Below are positions 35,820-45,158 of a DNA stretch of 64,000 nucleotides, piece by piece. The position numbers and the translations under genes are program-made. Source of the DNA: Streptomyces spinosisporus (GTDB lineage: Bacteria; Actinomycetota; Actinomycetes; Streptomycetales; Streptomycetaceae); the NCBI RefSeq assembly GCF_022698145.1, contig NZ_JALDAX010000005.1, positions 186,001 to 250,000 of the forward strand, written 5' to 3'. The notes beneath the pieces were generated by a model, which did no database searches, was not told the origin of the DNA, and was given only the letters and a program-made list of their open reading frames with translations. Numbering within the stretch: the first letter of the stretch is position 1; each line of letters begins with the position of its first letter.

Positions 35820-36200
35820 CGGGGCTGGAAGGGCCGGAGGGACCGGAAGGGCCGGAGGGACCGGAAGGGCCGGAGCGGCCGGAGCGGCCGGAGCGGCCGG
35901 AAGGGCCGCAGCGGCCGGAAGGGCCGAAAGGGGCGGAAGGGTCGGAAGGGCTGGAAGGGCCGCAGCGGCCGGAACGGCCGGAACGGCTGGAACGGCCGGA
36001 GGGGCCGGAAGGGCCGGATCGGCCGGAAGGGCCGCAGCGGCCGGAAGGGTCGCAGCGGCCGGAAGGGTCGGAAAGGCTGGAAGGGCCGCAGCGGCCGGAA
36101 GGGCTGGAAGGGGCGCAGCGGCCGGAAGGGCTGGAAGGGGCGGAAAGGCCGGAGACACCGGAAGCGCCGGAAGGACCGGAGACACCGCAGAAGCCGAAAG
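35820..36200. repeat. 9-bp minisatellite between fruK and fruA
   Basis: About 40 head-to-tail copies of a 9-bp unit near GGCCGGAAG with variants (GGCCGGAGG, GGGCCGCAG, GGTCGGAAG). Because nine is a multiple of three, both strands stay open in every frame and read as RPF/RPL, GPS/GRS, EGP or GRK repeats. It occupies most of the 505-bp gap between the fruK stop and fruA start and would be transcribed as a purine-poor leader of fruA. I see no gene in it. Confidence 0.95.
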
Positions 36201-36233
36201 GACCGACCCAAGTGCCATGCAAGGTACGGAGGT

Positions 36234-37181
36234 TCATGACGCCGGTTCCTTCAGTACGCGGTCGGTGGGCACGTCCGCCGTGACCGTCACCGTTGCGGGG
36301 TCCAGGTCGGCCGGGGTCGGCATCACGCTGCCCGGCAGCCGGACGGCCGCCGCGCCATGGGCGACCGCGAGGCCCAGGGCCTCCGGGCCGCTGCCGCCCG
36401 CGATCAGGAAGCCGGCCAGCGAGGAGTCGCCGGCGCCGACGTTGCTGCGTACGGCATCCACCCGCGCGCTGCCGAACCAGGCGCCCGCCTCGTCCACCAG
36501 CAGCTGCCCGTCGGCCCCCAGGCTGGCGAGCACGGCGCGCGCGCCCATCCCGCGCAGTTCCTCGGCGGCCTTCACCGCGTCACCGACGGTGGACAGGGGG
36601 CGCCCGACGGCCTCCGCGAGCTCCTCGGCGTTCGGCTTCACCACGTCGGGCCGCTCGCGCAGCGCCTGAAGGAGAGCGGGCCCGGAGGTGTCCAGCGCGA
36701 TCCGGGCGCCCGCGGCGTGCGCCCGCGCGACGAGGTCGGCGTACCAGGCGGGCGCAAGGCCGCGCGGCAGGCTGCCGCAGCAGGCGATCCAGGAGGCGTA
36801 CGGCGACTGCGCGCGCACCGTCTCCAGCAGCAACTCCTGCTCCTCGGCGGACAGTTGAGGACCCGGCGCGTTGATCTTCGTCAGTACTCCGTCCGCCTCC
36901 GCGAGCGCGATGTTGGAGCGGGTGGGCCCGGCGATCGGCACCGGCGCGACCTCGATGCCCTGCGCGTCGAGCAGATCCGCCACGAGCGCTCCCGGCGCAC
37001 CGCCCAGCGGCAGCACCGCGACCGTGCGCCGGCCCGCGGCGGTGACGGCACGCGAGACGTTGACGCCCTTGCCGCCCGGGTCCACCCGCTCGCCGGTGGC
37101 GCGGACGACCTCGCCGCGCTCCAGCGAGGGGACCTCGTAGGTGCGGTCCAGGGAGGGATTGGGCGTGACGGTGAGGATCAT
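36234..37181 (-). CDS. fruK: 1-phosphofructokinase
   Basis: 315-aa PfkB-family kinase making fructose-1,6-bisphosphate from fructose-1-phosphate. Seen: MILTVTPNPSLDRTYEV start, GGKGVNVSRA, KPNAEELAEA, and the catalytic base region SNVGAGDSSLAGFL (GAGD with Asp). The ATG overlaps the fruR stop by four bases. The downstream gene fruA is separated by the minisatellite. Confidence 0.95.
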   Translation of the reverse strand: MILTVTPNPSLDRTYEVPSLERGEVVRATGERVDPGGKGVNVSRAVTAAGRRTVAVLPLGGAPGALVADLLDAQGIEVAPVPIAGPTRSNIALAEADGVLTKINAPGPQLSAEEQELLLETVRAQSPYASWIACCGSLPRGLAPAWYADLVARAHAAGARIALDTSGPALLQALRERPDVVKPNAEELAEAVGRPLSTVGDAVKAAEELRGMGARAVLASLGADGQLLVDEAGAWFGSARVDAVRSNVGAGDSSLAGFLIAGGSGPEALGLAVAHGAAAVRLPGSVMPTPADLDPATVTVTADVPTDRVLKEPAS

Positions 37182-37939
37182 GCGCGCACTACTTCCGTGC
37201 CGCCGCGCTCGATGGCGGTGGCGTCTTCCGGGCTCAGCCCGCTGTCGGTGATCAGCAGGTCCACATCGCTCAGGTCGCCGAAGCGGGCGAAGTGCTCCTG
37301 GCCGTGCTTGGAGGAGTCGGCGAGGAGCACGACGCGGCGGGCCGCGGCGACCGCCGCGCGCTTGACCGCGGCCTCGGCGAGGTCGGGGGTGGTCAGGCCG
37401 TGCTCGGCGGAGTAGCCGTTGGCCGCCACGAACAGCACGTCCGCCCGGATCTCGCCGTACGCCCGCAGCGCCCAGGCGTCCACGGCGGCGCGCGTGCGGT
37501 GCCGTACCCGGCCGCCGACGAGGTGGAGCTGGATGCCGGGGTGGTCGGCGAGACGGGCCGCGATCGGCAGGCTGTGGGTGACGACGGTGAGCGAGGACTC
37601 CAGCGGGATGGCGGCCGCCAGGCGCGCCACCGTCGTGCCGGCGTCGAGGATCAGCGTGCCCTCGCCGGGCAGTTCCGCGACGGCCGCCTTGGCGATGTGG
37701 TCCTTCTCGTCCGCCGCGGTGCCCTCGCGCTCGGCGAGGTCCGGCTCGAAGTCGAGGCGTCCGACCGGGATGGCACCACCGTGCACCCGGCGGACGAGTC
37801 CCGCGCGGTCGAGGGCCTTCAGGTCCCGGCGGATGGTCTCCGCCGTCACCTGGAACTCCTCGGCCAGCGAGATCACATCCACCCGCCCGCCGTCACGGGC
37901 GAGCCGGAGGATCTCCTGCTGCCGCTCCGGAGCGTACAT
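37178..37939 (-). CDS. fruR: DeoR-family repressor of the fru operon
   Basis: 253-aa DeoR regulator: N-terminal HTH (RQQEILRLARDGGRVDVISLAE, TAETIRRDLKALDRAGLVRRVHGGA) and sugar-phosphate sensing C-domain (LILDAGTTVARLA, VVTHSLPIA). Ligand expected to be fructose-1-phosphate. First gene of the operon. CATGTCCG at its start (37937-37944) recurs inverted as CGGACATG at 38020-38027; these could be operator halves but the distance is long. Confidence 0.93.
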   Translation of the reverse strand: MYAPERQQEILRLARDGGRVDVISLAEEFQVTAETIRRDLKALDRAGLVRRVHGGAIPVGRLDFEPDLAEREGTAADEKDHIAKAAVAELPGEGTLILDAGTTVARLAAAIPLESSLTVVTHSLPIAARLADHPGIQLHLVGGRVRHRTRAAVDAWALRAYGEIRADVLFVAANGYSAEHGLTTPDLAEAAVKRAAVAAARRVVLLADSSKHGQEHFARFGDLSDVDLLITDSGLSPEDATAIERGGTEVVRA

Positions 37940-38078
37940 GTCCGTTCGCCTCCGACCTGTGCCCGAACCTGTGGTTTCAGTCGGAGACTACGCCCGCATT
38001 TCCGAGAAGTAAACGGGTTCGGACATGGAGCAGACACAAACGGGCATCCAACCAGGTCTCCCGGCGCGGACACGCGAA

Positions 38079-38110
38079 GGCCCGCCTCCCCATACCGCGG
38101 GAGGCGGGCC
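38079..38110 (-). terminator. Terminator of the DHA2 exporter gene
   Basis: GGCCCGCCTCCC pairs with GGGAGGCGGGCC (12 bp, 8-nt loop), 13 bp beyond the exporter stop and upstream of fruR. Confidence 0.85.
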
Positions 38111-38122
38111 GAGGCCGTTGGA

Positions 38123-39676
38123 TCAGCCGACCAGCTCGGGCTCGTCCGACCGTGCGGGCTCGTCCGACCGTGCCGGCGCGTCCGCGGCGAGCGCGTCCTG
38201 CGACGCTGCGCCGCCCTCCGTATGCTGCGCCGACCGCCGCGGCAGAGCGAACATCAGCAGGAAGATCACGGCCATGACGGCGGCGACCCAGCCCAGCGCG
38301 TGCTGGAAGGCGTTCACGAAGGCCGGACCCACCTGCGCGGCCGTCAGCCGGTCGCCGATCTCGCCGAAGAACACCACCGACACCAGCCCGAGCCCCAGCG
38401 CATTGCCCATCTGCTGCACGGTGTTGATGAGTCCGGACGCCGACCCGGCGTGCTCGCGCGGCACCTCCGAGAGCACCGCGTCCGTCAGCGGGGCGACGAT
38501 CAGGCCCATGCCGACGCCCATCACGATCAGCGGCAGTGCCATCTGCCACGAGGCGATCGCCATGCCGTAGCGGCCGGACTCCCAGATGTAGAGCAGGACG
38601 CCCGCGGCCATCAGCAGCGCACCCGCCTGCAGGACCCGGCGGCCGTGGCGCGGCACCAGCTTCTGCACGGACAGGCCCGCGGCCGTGGAGACGGCGATCG
38701 AGAACGGCACCCCGGTCAGCCCGGCCCGCAGCGGGCTCCAGCCCAGGCCGATCTGCATGTACAGCGTCCACACCAGGAAGAACACCCCGAGCGCCACACC
38801 GAAGACGGTCTGTACGGCGATACCGGCGGCGAAGCTCTTCACCCGGAACAGGGAGAGCTCGACCAGCGGTGAGCCGTCCCGCACGGTCTTGCGCCTCTCG
38901 TACGCGACCAGGGCGCCGAAGACGACGAGCGCGCCGGCCATCGACAGATACCCCCACAGCGGCCAGCCGAGCTCACGGCCCCGGGTCAGCGGGTAGAGCA
39001 GCATCGTCAGGCCGAGGGTGACCAGGGCGACGCCGACCAGGTCCAGCTTCAGCGCCCGCGGGGCCTTCGACTCCGTGATGAAGCGGCTGCCGAGGATCAG
39101 GGCGGCGACGCCGACCGGAAGGTTGATGAGGAAGATCGGCCGCCACTCCAAGCCGAACAGGTTCCACTCCGTCAGCAGCGCGCCGAGCAGCGGTCCGGAG
39201 ACGGCTCCGAGGCCCACGATCGCGCCGAACAGGCCGAACACCTTGCCGCGCTCGTGCGCCGGGAAGGTGGCGTGCACGATCGACAGGACCTGCGGCACCA
39301 TCATCGCCGCCATCGCGCCTTGGAGGATGCGGGAGGCGACCAGCATCTCCGGGTTGGCGGCGAAGCCGCACAGGGCCGAGGCGAGTGTGAAGCCGCCGAT
39401 GCCCATGAGGAACATCCGCTTGCGGCCGTGGATGTCGCCGAGCCGTCCGCCGGTGATCAGGCCGGCGGCGAACGCGAGGGCGTAACCGGCGGTGATCCAC
39501 TGGATCTGGCTTACGGACGCCCCGGCGTCGCGCTGGATGGACGGGATCGCGATGTTGACGATCGTGACGTCGACGAGGTCCATGAAGGCCGCGGTCATCA
39601 CGATGGCGAGAGCGAACCAACGGCGGCGGTCGGCCGGGCCGGCGGGGGTTTCCCCGAGGGTTTCGGTGGAGGTCAT
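38123..39676 (-). CDS. DHA2-family multidrug exporter (MFS, 14 helices)
   Basis: 517-aa EmrB/QacA-type proton-coupled exporter. Seen: helix 1 FMDLVDVTIVNIAIPSI (motif D1), GGRLGDIHGRKRMFL (motif A), GAIVGLGAVSGPLLGALL (motif C, antiporter). Fourteen helices by hydrophobic runs. The C-terminus carries a repeated ARSDEPARSDEPEL tail. Divergent from the WYL regulator with the dyad 39698-39716 between them, so probably controlled by it. Confidence 0.93.
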   Translation of the reverse strand: MTSTETLGETPAGPADRRRWFALAIVMTAAFMDLVDVTIVNIAIPSIQRDAGASVSQIQWITAGYALAFAAGLITGGRLGDIHGRKRMFLMGIGGFTLASALCGFAANPEMLVASRILQGAMAAMMVPQVLSIVHATFPAHERGKVFGLFGAIVGLGAVSGPLLGALLTEWNLFGLEWRPIFLINLPVGVAALILGSRFITESKAPRALKLDLVGVALVTLGLTMLLYPLTRGRELGWPLWGYLSMAGALVVFGALVAYERRKTVRDGSPLVELSLFRVKSFAAGIAVQTVFGVALGVFFLVWTLYMQIGLGWSPLRAGLTGVPFSIAVSTAAGLSVQKLVPRHGRRVLQAGALLMAAGVLLYIWESGRYGMAIASWQMALPLIVMGVGMGLIVAPLTDAVLSEVPREHAGSASGLINTVQQMGNALGLGLVSVVFFGEIGDRLTAAQVGPAFVNAFQHALGWVAAVMAVIFLLMFALPRRSAQHTEGGAASQDALAADAPARSDEPARSDEPELVG

Positions 39677-39697
39677 GCTGTGAAGCTACGGCCCCAG

Positions 39698-39716
39698 TAG
39701 GACAGGTCATGTCCTA
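39698..39716. promoter_or_regulatory. Candidate operator for WYL regulator
   Basis: TAGGACA-GGTCA-TGTCCTA: perfect 7-bp arms, 5-bp centre, 22-40 nt upstream of the exporter start in the divergent spacer. Assigned to the neighbouring regulator by position only. Confidence 0.55.
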
Positions 39717-39796
39717 GTTGGCAGGCATCCTGGAAAGGCCTCGGAACAGACGGCAGAAACCCCGGGGCTGCCGGCCCCGACGACGGAGGAGTTCCC

Positions 39797-40765
39797 ATGA
39801 CGACCGACACCCCGGCCCGGCTCCTTCAGCTCCTCTCCCTGCTCCAGACCCCGCGCGAATGGCCCGGCGGCGAACTCGCCGACCGGCTCGGGGTGTCACG
39901 GCGCACCGTGCGCCGTGACATCGACCGGCTGCGCGAACTGGGCTATCCGGTGCAGGCGACGATGGGCGCCGACGGCGGCTACCGGCTGGTCGCGGGCAAG
40001 GCCATGCCGCCGCTCGTACTGGACGACGAGGAGGCGGTGGCGATCGCGATCGGGCTGCGGGCCGGCGCCGGGCACGCCCTGGAGGGCGTGGACGAGGCGT
40101 CCGTACGGGCGCTCGCCAAGCTGGAGCAGGTGCTGCCCTCGCGCCTGCGTCACCGCGTCTCCACCCTGCAGGCCGCCACCACCCCGCTGACCAGCGGGGA
40201 CGGGGCGAGCATCGCGCCGGAGACGCTGACCGTGATGGCGTCCACGGTGGCCGGCCGGGAGCGGCTGCGGTTCGCCTACCGCGCAGGGGACGGCACCGAG
40301 TCACGACGCGTGACGGAGCCCCACCGGCTCGTCTCCACCGGACGCCGCTGGTACCTCGTCGCCTACGACCTCGATCGCGCCGACTGGCGGACCTTCCGCG
40401 TGGACCGGGTGAGCGAGCCCTTCGCGACCGGCGCGCGGTTCGCCCCGCGGGAGCTGCCGACGGGGGACGCGGCGGAGTACCTGCGGCGCTCGATGCAACG
40501 CCACCAGGAGTCCTACGACTTCGAGGTCACGTTCGCCGCGAGCGCGCAGACCGTCGCGGCCCGCATCCCGTCCTGGCTGGGCGTACCGGAACCCCTGAAC
40601 ACCGGCTCCTGCCGCCTGCGCGGCCGCACGGCCGACGGGCCGGACTGGCTGGCGGCCCGCCTCGCCCTGCTCGGCTTCGACTTCACGGTGCAGGAGCCGA
40701 CCGAACTGGTGGAGTGGGTACGGGAGTTGGGCGGCCGTCTGACCCGAGCGGCGACGCACGCCTAG
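39797..40765 (+). CDS. YafY-type HTH/WYL-domain regulator
   Basis: 322-aa regulator. HTH_11 at the N-terminus (WPGGELADRLGVSRRTVRRDI), a middle WYL domain (about 145-215: RRWYLVAYDLDRADWRTFRVDR) and a WCX-like C-terminal extension. WYL domains sense small ligands or nucleic acid. Divergent from the exporter 38123-39676. Its TAG and the stop of the converging TetR gene share CTAG (40762-40765). Confidence 0.9.
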   Translation: MTTDTPARLLQLLSLLQTPREWPGGELADRLGVSRRTVRRDIDRLRELGYPVQATMGADGGYRLVAGKAMPPLVLDDEEAVAIAIGLRAGAGHALEGVDEASVRALAKLEQVLPSRLRHRVSTLQAATTPLTSGDGASIAPETLTVMASTVAGRERLRFAYRAGDGTESRRVTEPHRLVSTGRRWYLVAYDLDRADWRTFRVDRVSEPFATGARFAPRELPTGDAAEYLRRSMQRHQESYDFEVTFAASAQTVAARIPSWLGVPEPLNTGSCRLRGRTADGPDWLAARLALLGFDFTVQEPTELVEWVRELGGRLTRAATHA

Positions 40766-41505
40766 GGCGCCCGCCGCGGCACCCCGGGCTGCCCCTCCAC
40801 CAGCTCCGCCCAGGGAAACCCCCGCAGCGCCTCCAGGTTCCGCAGGGCCAGGGCCGCCGGGCCCGTGGGGCCGCTCGCCGGAGCCGTGCCGGTCGCCCAG
40901 CTTTCGACGGCCACGCGTACCGCGGCACCGGCGACGGCGGCGGCGAACCGCAGTGCGGAGGAGTTCGCGGGAGCGGCGCCGTCCTCCGTGCCAACGTTGT
41001 CGGCGTCGCGCGATCCGCCGGCGGCCCGCCCCTCCAGCACCTTTGCCAGTCTCGTCTCCGAGGCATGACACACCTCCGCCCACACCTTGCCCAGGGCGGG
41101 GCTGGTGTCGGTCAGGCGGATCAGGGTGCGGACCAGTTCCCAGGAGGCCGCGGAGACTCCGGCGCCCGGGGTCAGGGTGTGGCGGACCGCGTGTTCCAGG
41201 GCCTGCGGGAGGGGCAGATCGGCGGGGGCGGCGGCGACCGCCTCCGTCCACCGCTCGGCGCCGGCCGCGTAGAGCGGGGCGACGGCCTCCTCCTTGGACG
41301 CGAAGTAGCGGTAGAAGGTGCGCGGGGCGACCCCCGCGGCCTGCGCGATGTCCTCGGCGCGCGTGGCGCGAAGTCCCTGTCTGACGAACAGTCCCGCGGC
41401 AGCCCGGGCGATCTCCATACGGGTCGCGGCCTTGCGTCGCTCGACGAGAGAGGGCTGCTCGGCCGAGGAGAGGCGGGGTTTTGGTGCGGGGGTGGAGCTG
41501 CTCAC
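40762..41505 (-). CDS. TetR-family regulator upstream of hrdD region
   Basis: 247-aa TetR protein with a long N-terminus (about 25 extra residues) before the HTH (TRAEDIAQAAGVAPRTFYRYFASKEE). Likely the counterpart of the TetR gene beside hrdD in S. coelicolor (SCO3201 from memory). GTG start 41505. A small dyad TGGCA-CAATC-TGCCA at 41526-41540 just upstream may be its own operator. Convergent overlap of 4 bp with the WYL gene. Confidence 0.88.
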   Translation of the reverse strand: MSSSTPAPKPRLSSAEQPSLVERRKAATRMEIARAAAGLFVRQGLRATRAEDIAQAAGVAPRTFYRYFASKEEAVAPLYAAGAERWTEAVAAAPADLPLPQALEHAVRHTLTPGAGVSAASWELVRTLIRLTDTSPALGKVWAEVCHASETRLAKVLEGRAAGGSRDADNVGTEDGAAPANSSALRFAAAVAGAAVRVAVESWATGTAPASGPTGPAALALRNLEALRGFPWAELVEGQPGVPRRAP

Positions 41506-41916
41506 TTCGGCAGGCTATGCCCATGTGGCACAATCTGCCATCCGGCGGGCCACCCCGGGGTTCAGGTCCGGGGTGCCCCGCCCACCAGCATGCCCGCCCG
41601 GAACCGCGGGCACCAAAAGGAGCCGGACCCGGAGCCCGTACGCACAAAAGGAGCCGGGCCCCGGCGCTCGGGGGGATGGCGCCGGAGCCCGACTCTGGGA
41701 AGGTCCCGGCGCCGGGGGGGGTGGTGCGTCGGGACGTGGTTCGAGGGGTGGGACAGGGCCGAACTCCTGTGCCCTGAAGTCTTTTTCCCTTGGTTCCTGC
41801 ACTTGAAGCGGCGTTACAGCGCCATGTTTGCGCGGTCTTCCGCCACCCGGCGTGCGCGGCGCCGGGCGGTGCACGCCGCCCGGCGCTCCCAAGGCCGCAC
41901 GCGCTCTTCCACGGCC
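41506..41916. other. 411-bp intergenic region between TetR and hrdD
   Basis: No credible gene. It holds a short dyad at 41526-41540, several GC-rich complementary segments around 41580-41725 (GGCGCCGG with CCGGCGCC; two AAAAGGAGCCGG direct repeats at 41616 and 41645), an AT-richer patch with TCTTTTTCCCTTGG near 41781, and the hrdD terminator. The two AAAAGGAGCCGG copies could be parts of a small RNA, but nothing proves this. Confidence 0.5.
41859..41886 (-). terminator. Terminator of hrdD
   Basis: GCGCCGGGCGG and CCGCCCGGCGC: perfect 11-bp stem with a 6-nt loop, 30 bp beyond the hrdD stop. Confidence 0.8.
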
Positions 41917-42915
<999 letters not shown>

Positions 42916-43021
42916 GCGTGCTCCCTTGCGATGGTGGGCTGGCGGGTGGTCACTCAGACGCCGGCACTCGCCGTCGAGTGCCGCTGAGCACCTTTCTCGG
43001 GTGCCCTGCATCCGAGAGAAA

Positions 43022-43049
43022 CAACGACTGGAATCCGGACAGAATTCCC
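43022..43049 (-). promoter_or_regulatory. SigR-type promoter of hrdD
   Basis: Read on the minus strand: GGGAAT - exactly 18 nt - GTTG, about 110-130 nt before the hrdD start. This fits the consensus of the oxidative-stress sigma factor SigR (GGAAT, 18-19 nt, GTT). hrdD is a known SigR target in S. coelicolor (family knowledge), which agrees. Confidence 0.8.
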
Positions 43050-43109
43050 AACCCGCCCCCCGAATTTTCTGATCTTGCAGTACCCTGTCCGGCCACAGGA
43101 GGTGGGCCG

Positions 43110-43628
43110 GTGTCGGCGAACCAAGCAGAGGTGCAGGTCAGGCCGGGAGTCGAGGGGGACCTCGAAGCCCTCACCGACCTCTACAACCACTACGTACGTG
43201 AGACGGCCATCACCTTCGACACCGCCGTGTTCACCCCGCAGGAGCGCCGCCCGTGGCTGCTCTCCCACCCTGAAGACGGCCCGCACCGCCTGATGGTTGC
43301 CACGGACGGTGACACACAGGAGATTCTGGGCTACGCCACATCGAGCCCCTACCGCACCAAACCCGCCTACCAGACCTCGGTGGAGGTCACGGTGTACGTC
43401 GCCCCGCACGCGGGCCGGCGCGGCATCGGCACGCTGTTGTACAAGGCGCTCTTCGCGGCGCTCGCGGGCGAGGACCTGCACCGCGCGTACGCGGGCATCG
43501 CCCTGCCCAACGAAGCGTCCACGCGGCTGCACGAACGCTTCGGGTTCCGTCATCTCGGCACCCACCGCGAGGTGGGCCGCAAGTTCGGACGGTACTGGGA
43601 CGTGGCCTGGTACGAGAAGGAGCTCTAG
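43110..43628 (+). CDS. GNAT acetyltransferase, phosphinothricin-acetyltransferase-like
   Basis: 172-aa enzyme of the Pat/Bar/MnaT branch. Seen: VRPGVEGDLEALTDLYNHYV, ETAITFDTAVFTPQER, SVEVTVYVAPHAGRRGIGTLLYKAL (acetyl-CoA loop), HERFGFRHLGTHREVGRKFGRYWDV. It N-acetylates the amino group of glutamate-like or methionine-sulfone-like compounds. GTG 43110 after AGGAGG. Divergent from hrdD. Confidence 0.92.
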   Translation: MSANQAEVQVRPGVEGDLEALTDLYNHYVRETAITFDTAVFTPQERRPWLLSHPEDGPHRLMVATDGDTQEILGYATSSPYRTKPAYQTSVEVTVYVAPHAGRRGIGTLLYKALFAALAGEDLHRAYAGIALPNEASTRLHERFGFRHLGTHREVGRKFGRYWDVAWYEKEL

Positions 43629-43644
43629 CAAACAAGCCCGGTCC

Positions 43645-44436
43645 TCAGCCGAACTGCACCGACCGCTTGGCGAGCCCCATCCAGAAGCCGTCGATCACCG
43701 ACTTCTGGGTGTCCAGCTCACCGGCCGCGTCCGCGGCGCCCATCGTCACGAACAGCGGGGCGAAGTGCTCGGTGCGCGGGTGGGCGAGGTGTCCGGCCGG
43801 GGACTTGTGGAGGAAGTCGAGCAGCGCGTCCACGTCGCCGTCGTCCAGCATGCGGTGGCCCCACTCGTCGAACTCGGCCGACCAGACCGGCACCCCGGTG
43901 CCCGCGTGACGCAGGGCGGCGAGGTTGTGGGTGAAGAAGCCGGAGCCGACGATCAGTACGCCCTCGTCGCGCAGCGGCGCCAGCCTGCGTCCGATCTCCA
44001 TCAGCCGCACCGGATCGAGGGTGGGCATGGAGATCTGCAGGACGGGGATGTCGGCGGCCGGGAACATCTCGACGAGCGGGACATAGGCGCCGTGGTCCAG
44101 GCCCCGGTCGGGGATGTCCTGCACGGGAGTGCCGGGGGCGCGCAGCAACTTCCGTACGGACTCGGCGAGTTCGGGAGCGCCCGGTGCGCCGTACGTCACG
44201 CGGTAGTAGTGCTCGGGGAAGCCCCAGAAGTCGTACACGAGCGGGACCGTTTCCACCGCGCCCAGCGCCAGGGGGGCCTCCTCCCAGTGGGCGGAGACGA
44301 TCAGGATCGCCTTGGGCCGGGGCAGCGTGGCGGACCAGGCGGCGAGTTCGCCGGGCCAGACCGGGTCGTCCGCGAGCGGCGGGGCGCCGTGGCTGAGGTA
44401 GAGGGCGGGCATGCGCTCCTGAGTGGCGGCGGACAT
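43645..44436 (-). CDS. LigB/DODA-family extradiol dioxygenase
   Basis: 263-aa class III ring-cleaving dioxygenase of the DODA/YgiD group. Visible metal-ligand positions: LSHGAPPL (His 15 or so), VSAHWEE, DHGAYVPLVEMFP and GSGFFTHNL. Related proteins open 3,4-dihydroxyphenylalanine-type catechols; the substrate here is unknown. Divergent from a MarR gene, with a plausible operator in the 119-bp spacer, so inducible by an aromatic compound. Stops 16 bp from the converging Pat-like gene. Confidence 0.9.
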   Translation of the reverse strand: MSAATQERMPALYLSHGAPPLADDPVWPGELAAWSATLPRPKAILIVSAHWEEAPLALGAVETVPLVYDFWGFPEHYYRVTYGAPGAPELAESVRKLLRAPGTPVQDIPDRGLDHGAYVPLVEMFPAADIPVLQISMPTLDPVRLMEIGRRLAPLRDEGVLIVGSGFFTHNLAALRHAGTGVPVWSAEFDEWGHRMLDDGDVDALLDFLHKSPAGHLAHPRTEHFAPLFVTMGAADAAGELDTQKSVIDGFWMGLAKRSVQFG

Positions 44437-44472
44437 GGGGGCGACTCCCTCCGGAGCAGGTGCTCGGACTCA

Positions 44473-44535
44473 GGTGCTTGAACTCTAAAACTTCCCTGCT
44501 GGATCCTACGCTCCGTTTGTTTAAGTTTCAAGAAG
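44473..44535. promoter_or_regulatory. Candidate MarR operator region
   Basis: AT-rich patch in the dioxygenase/MarR spacer with CTTGAACTCTAAAACTTCC and, 40 bp on, TTTAAGTTTCAAG. The TTGAA..TT and AAGTTTCAA elements form imperfect inverted copies like MarR sites. Approximate limits; binding inferred. Confidence 0.4.
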
Positions 44536-44555
44536 AGGCTGGTTACAGTGGAAGC

Positions 44556-45050
44556 ATGAACACGGCACCCGCACGCTGGCTCAGCGACGACGAACAGCGC
44601 ATCTGGCGTTCGTATCTGCACGCCACCACGCTCCTCGAGGACCACCTCGACCGCCAGCTGCAGCGCGACGCGGGCATGCCGCACATCTACTACGGCCTGC
44701 TGGTCGCCCTCGCCGAGGCCCCGCAGCGGCGGCTGCGGATGACCGAACTGGCCATGCAGTCGAAGATCACCCGCTCCCGCCTCTCGCACGCGATCGCGCG
44801 CTTGGAGAAGAACGGCTGGGTGCGGCGCGAGGACTGCCCCTCCGACAAGCGGGGCCAGTTCGCGGTGCTGACGGACGCGGGCGCCGAGGTGCTGGCCCGG
44901 ACCGCCCCGGGCCATGTGGCGGCCGTACGGCAGGCGCTGTTCGAGCGGCTGAGCCCCGAGCAGCAGAAGGCCCTCGGCGAGATCATGCAGATCGTCGCCG
45001 AGGGCCTGCAGCCCGGCGATGCGGGCGCGGACCTGCCCTGGCTCCGCTGA
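44556..45050 (+). CDS. MarR-family regulator
   Basis: 164-aa winged-helix regulator: RMTELAMQSKITRSRLSHAIARLEKNGWVRREDCPSDKRGQFAVLTDAG shows the recognition helix and the wing with DxR. No conserved Cys for OhrR-type sensing, so a small aromatic ligand is more likely. ATG 44556 with GTGGAAG upstream. Divergent from the dioxygenase, which it probably represses. Confidence 0.9.
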   Translation: MNTAPARWLSDDEQRIWRSYLHATTLLEDHLDRQLQRDAGMPHIYYGLLVALAEAPQRRLRMTELAMQSKITRSRLSHAIARLEKNGWVRREDCPSDKRGQFAVLTDAGAEVLARTAPGHVAAVRQALFERLSPEQQKALGEIMQIVAEGLQPGDAGADLPWLR

Positions 45051-45086
45051 GCCGCTCACTCAGCAGACCAGGGCAGATCCTGGGGG

Positions 45087-45123
45087 CCGTACGCGTAAGG
45101 CGTCCCCTTCCTCACGCGTACGG
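45087..45123. terminator. Inverted repeat between converging MarR and exporter genes
   Basis: CCGTACGCGT and ACGCGTACGG (10-bp perfect arms, 17-nt loop with a few further pairs). Placed between two converging stops; probable bidirectional terminator. Confidence 0.65.
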
Positions 45124-45158
45124 TTGGTTCTCCGAAGGGGTACGACCGACGGTCGTCG

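Noticed and set aside
35729..36211. N-terminal extension of FruA made of RPF/RPL repeats
   Set aside because: AAGGAG and the start of the EIIA domain place the start at 35728; the extension is only translated repeat.
33797..36283. 828-codon open frame on the plus strand over fruA and the minisatellite
   Set aside because: Shadow of fruA joined to the 9-bp repeat, which is open in every frame.
41580..41725. Small RNA with two AAAAGGAGCCGG copies
   Set aside because: Only GC-rich complementarity and repeats are visible; no promoter or terminator of its own could be shown.
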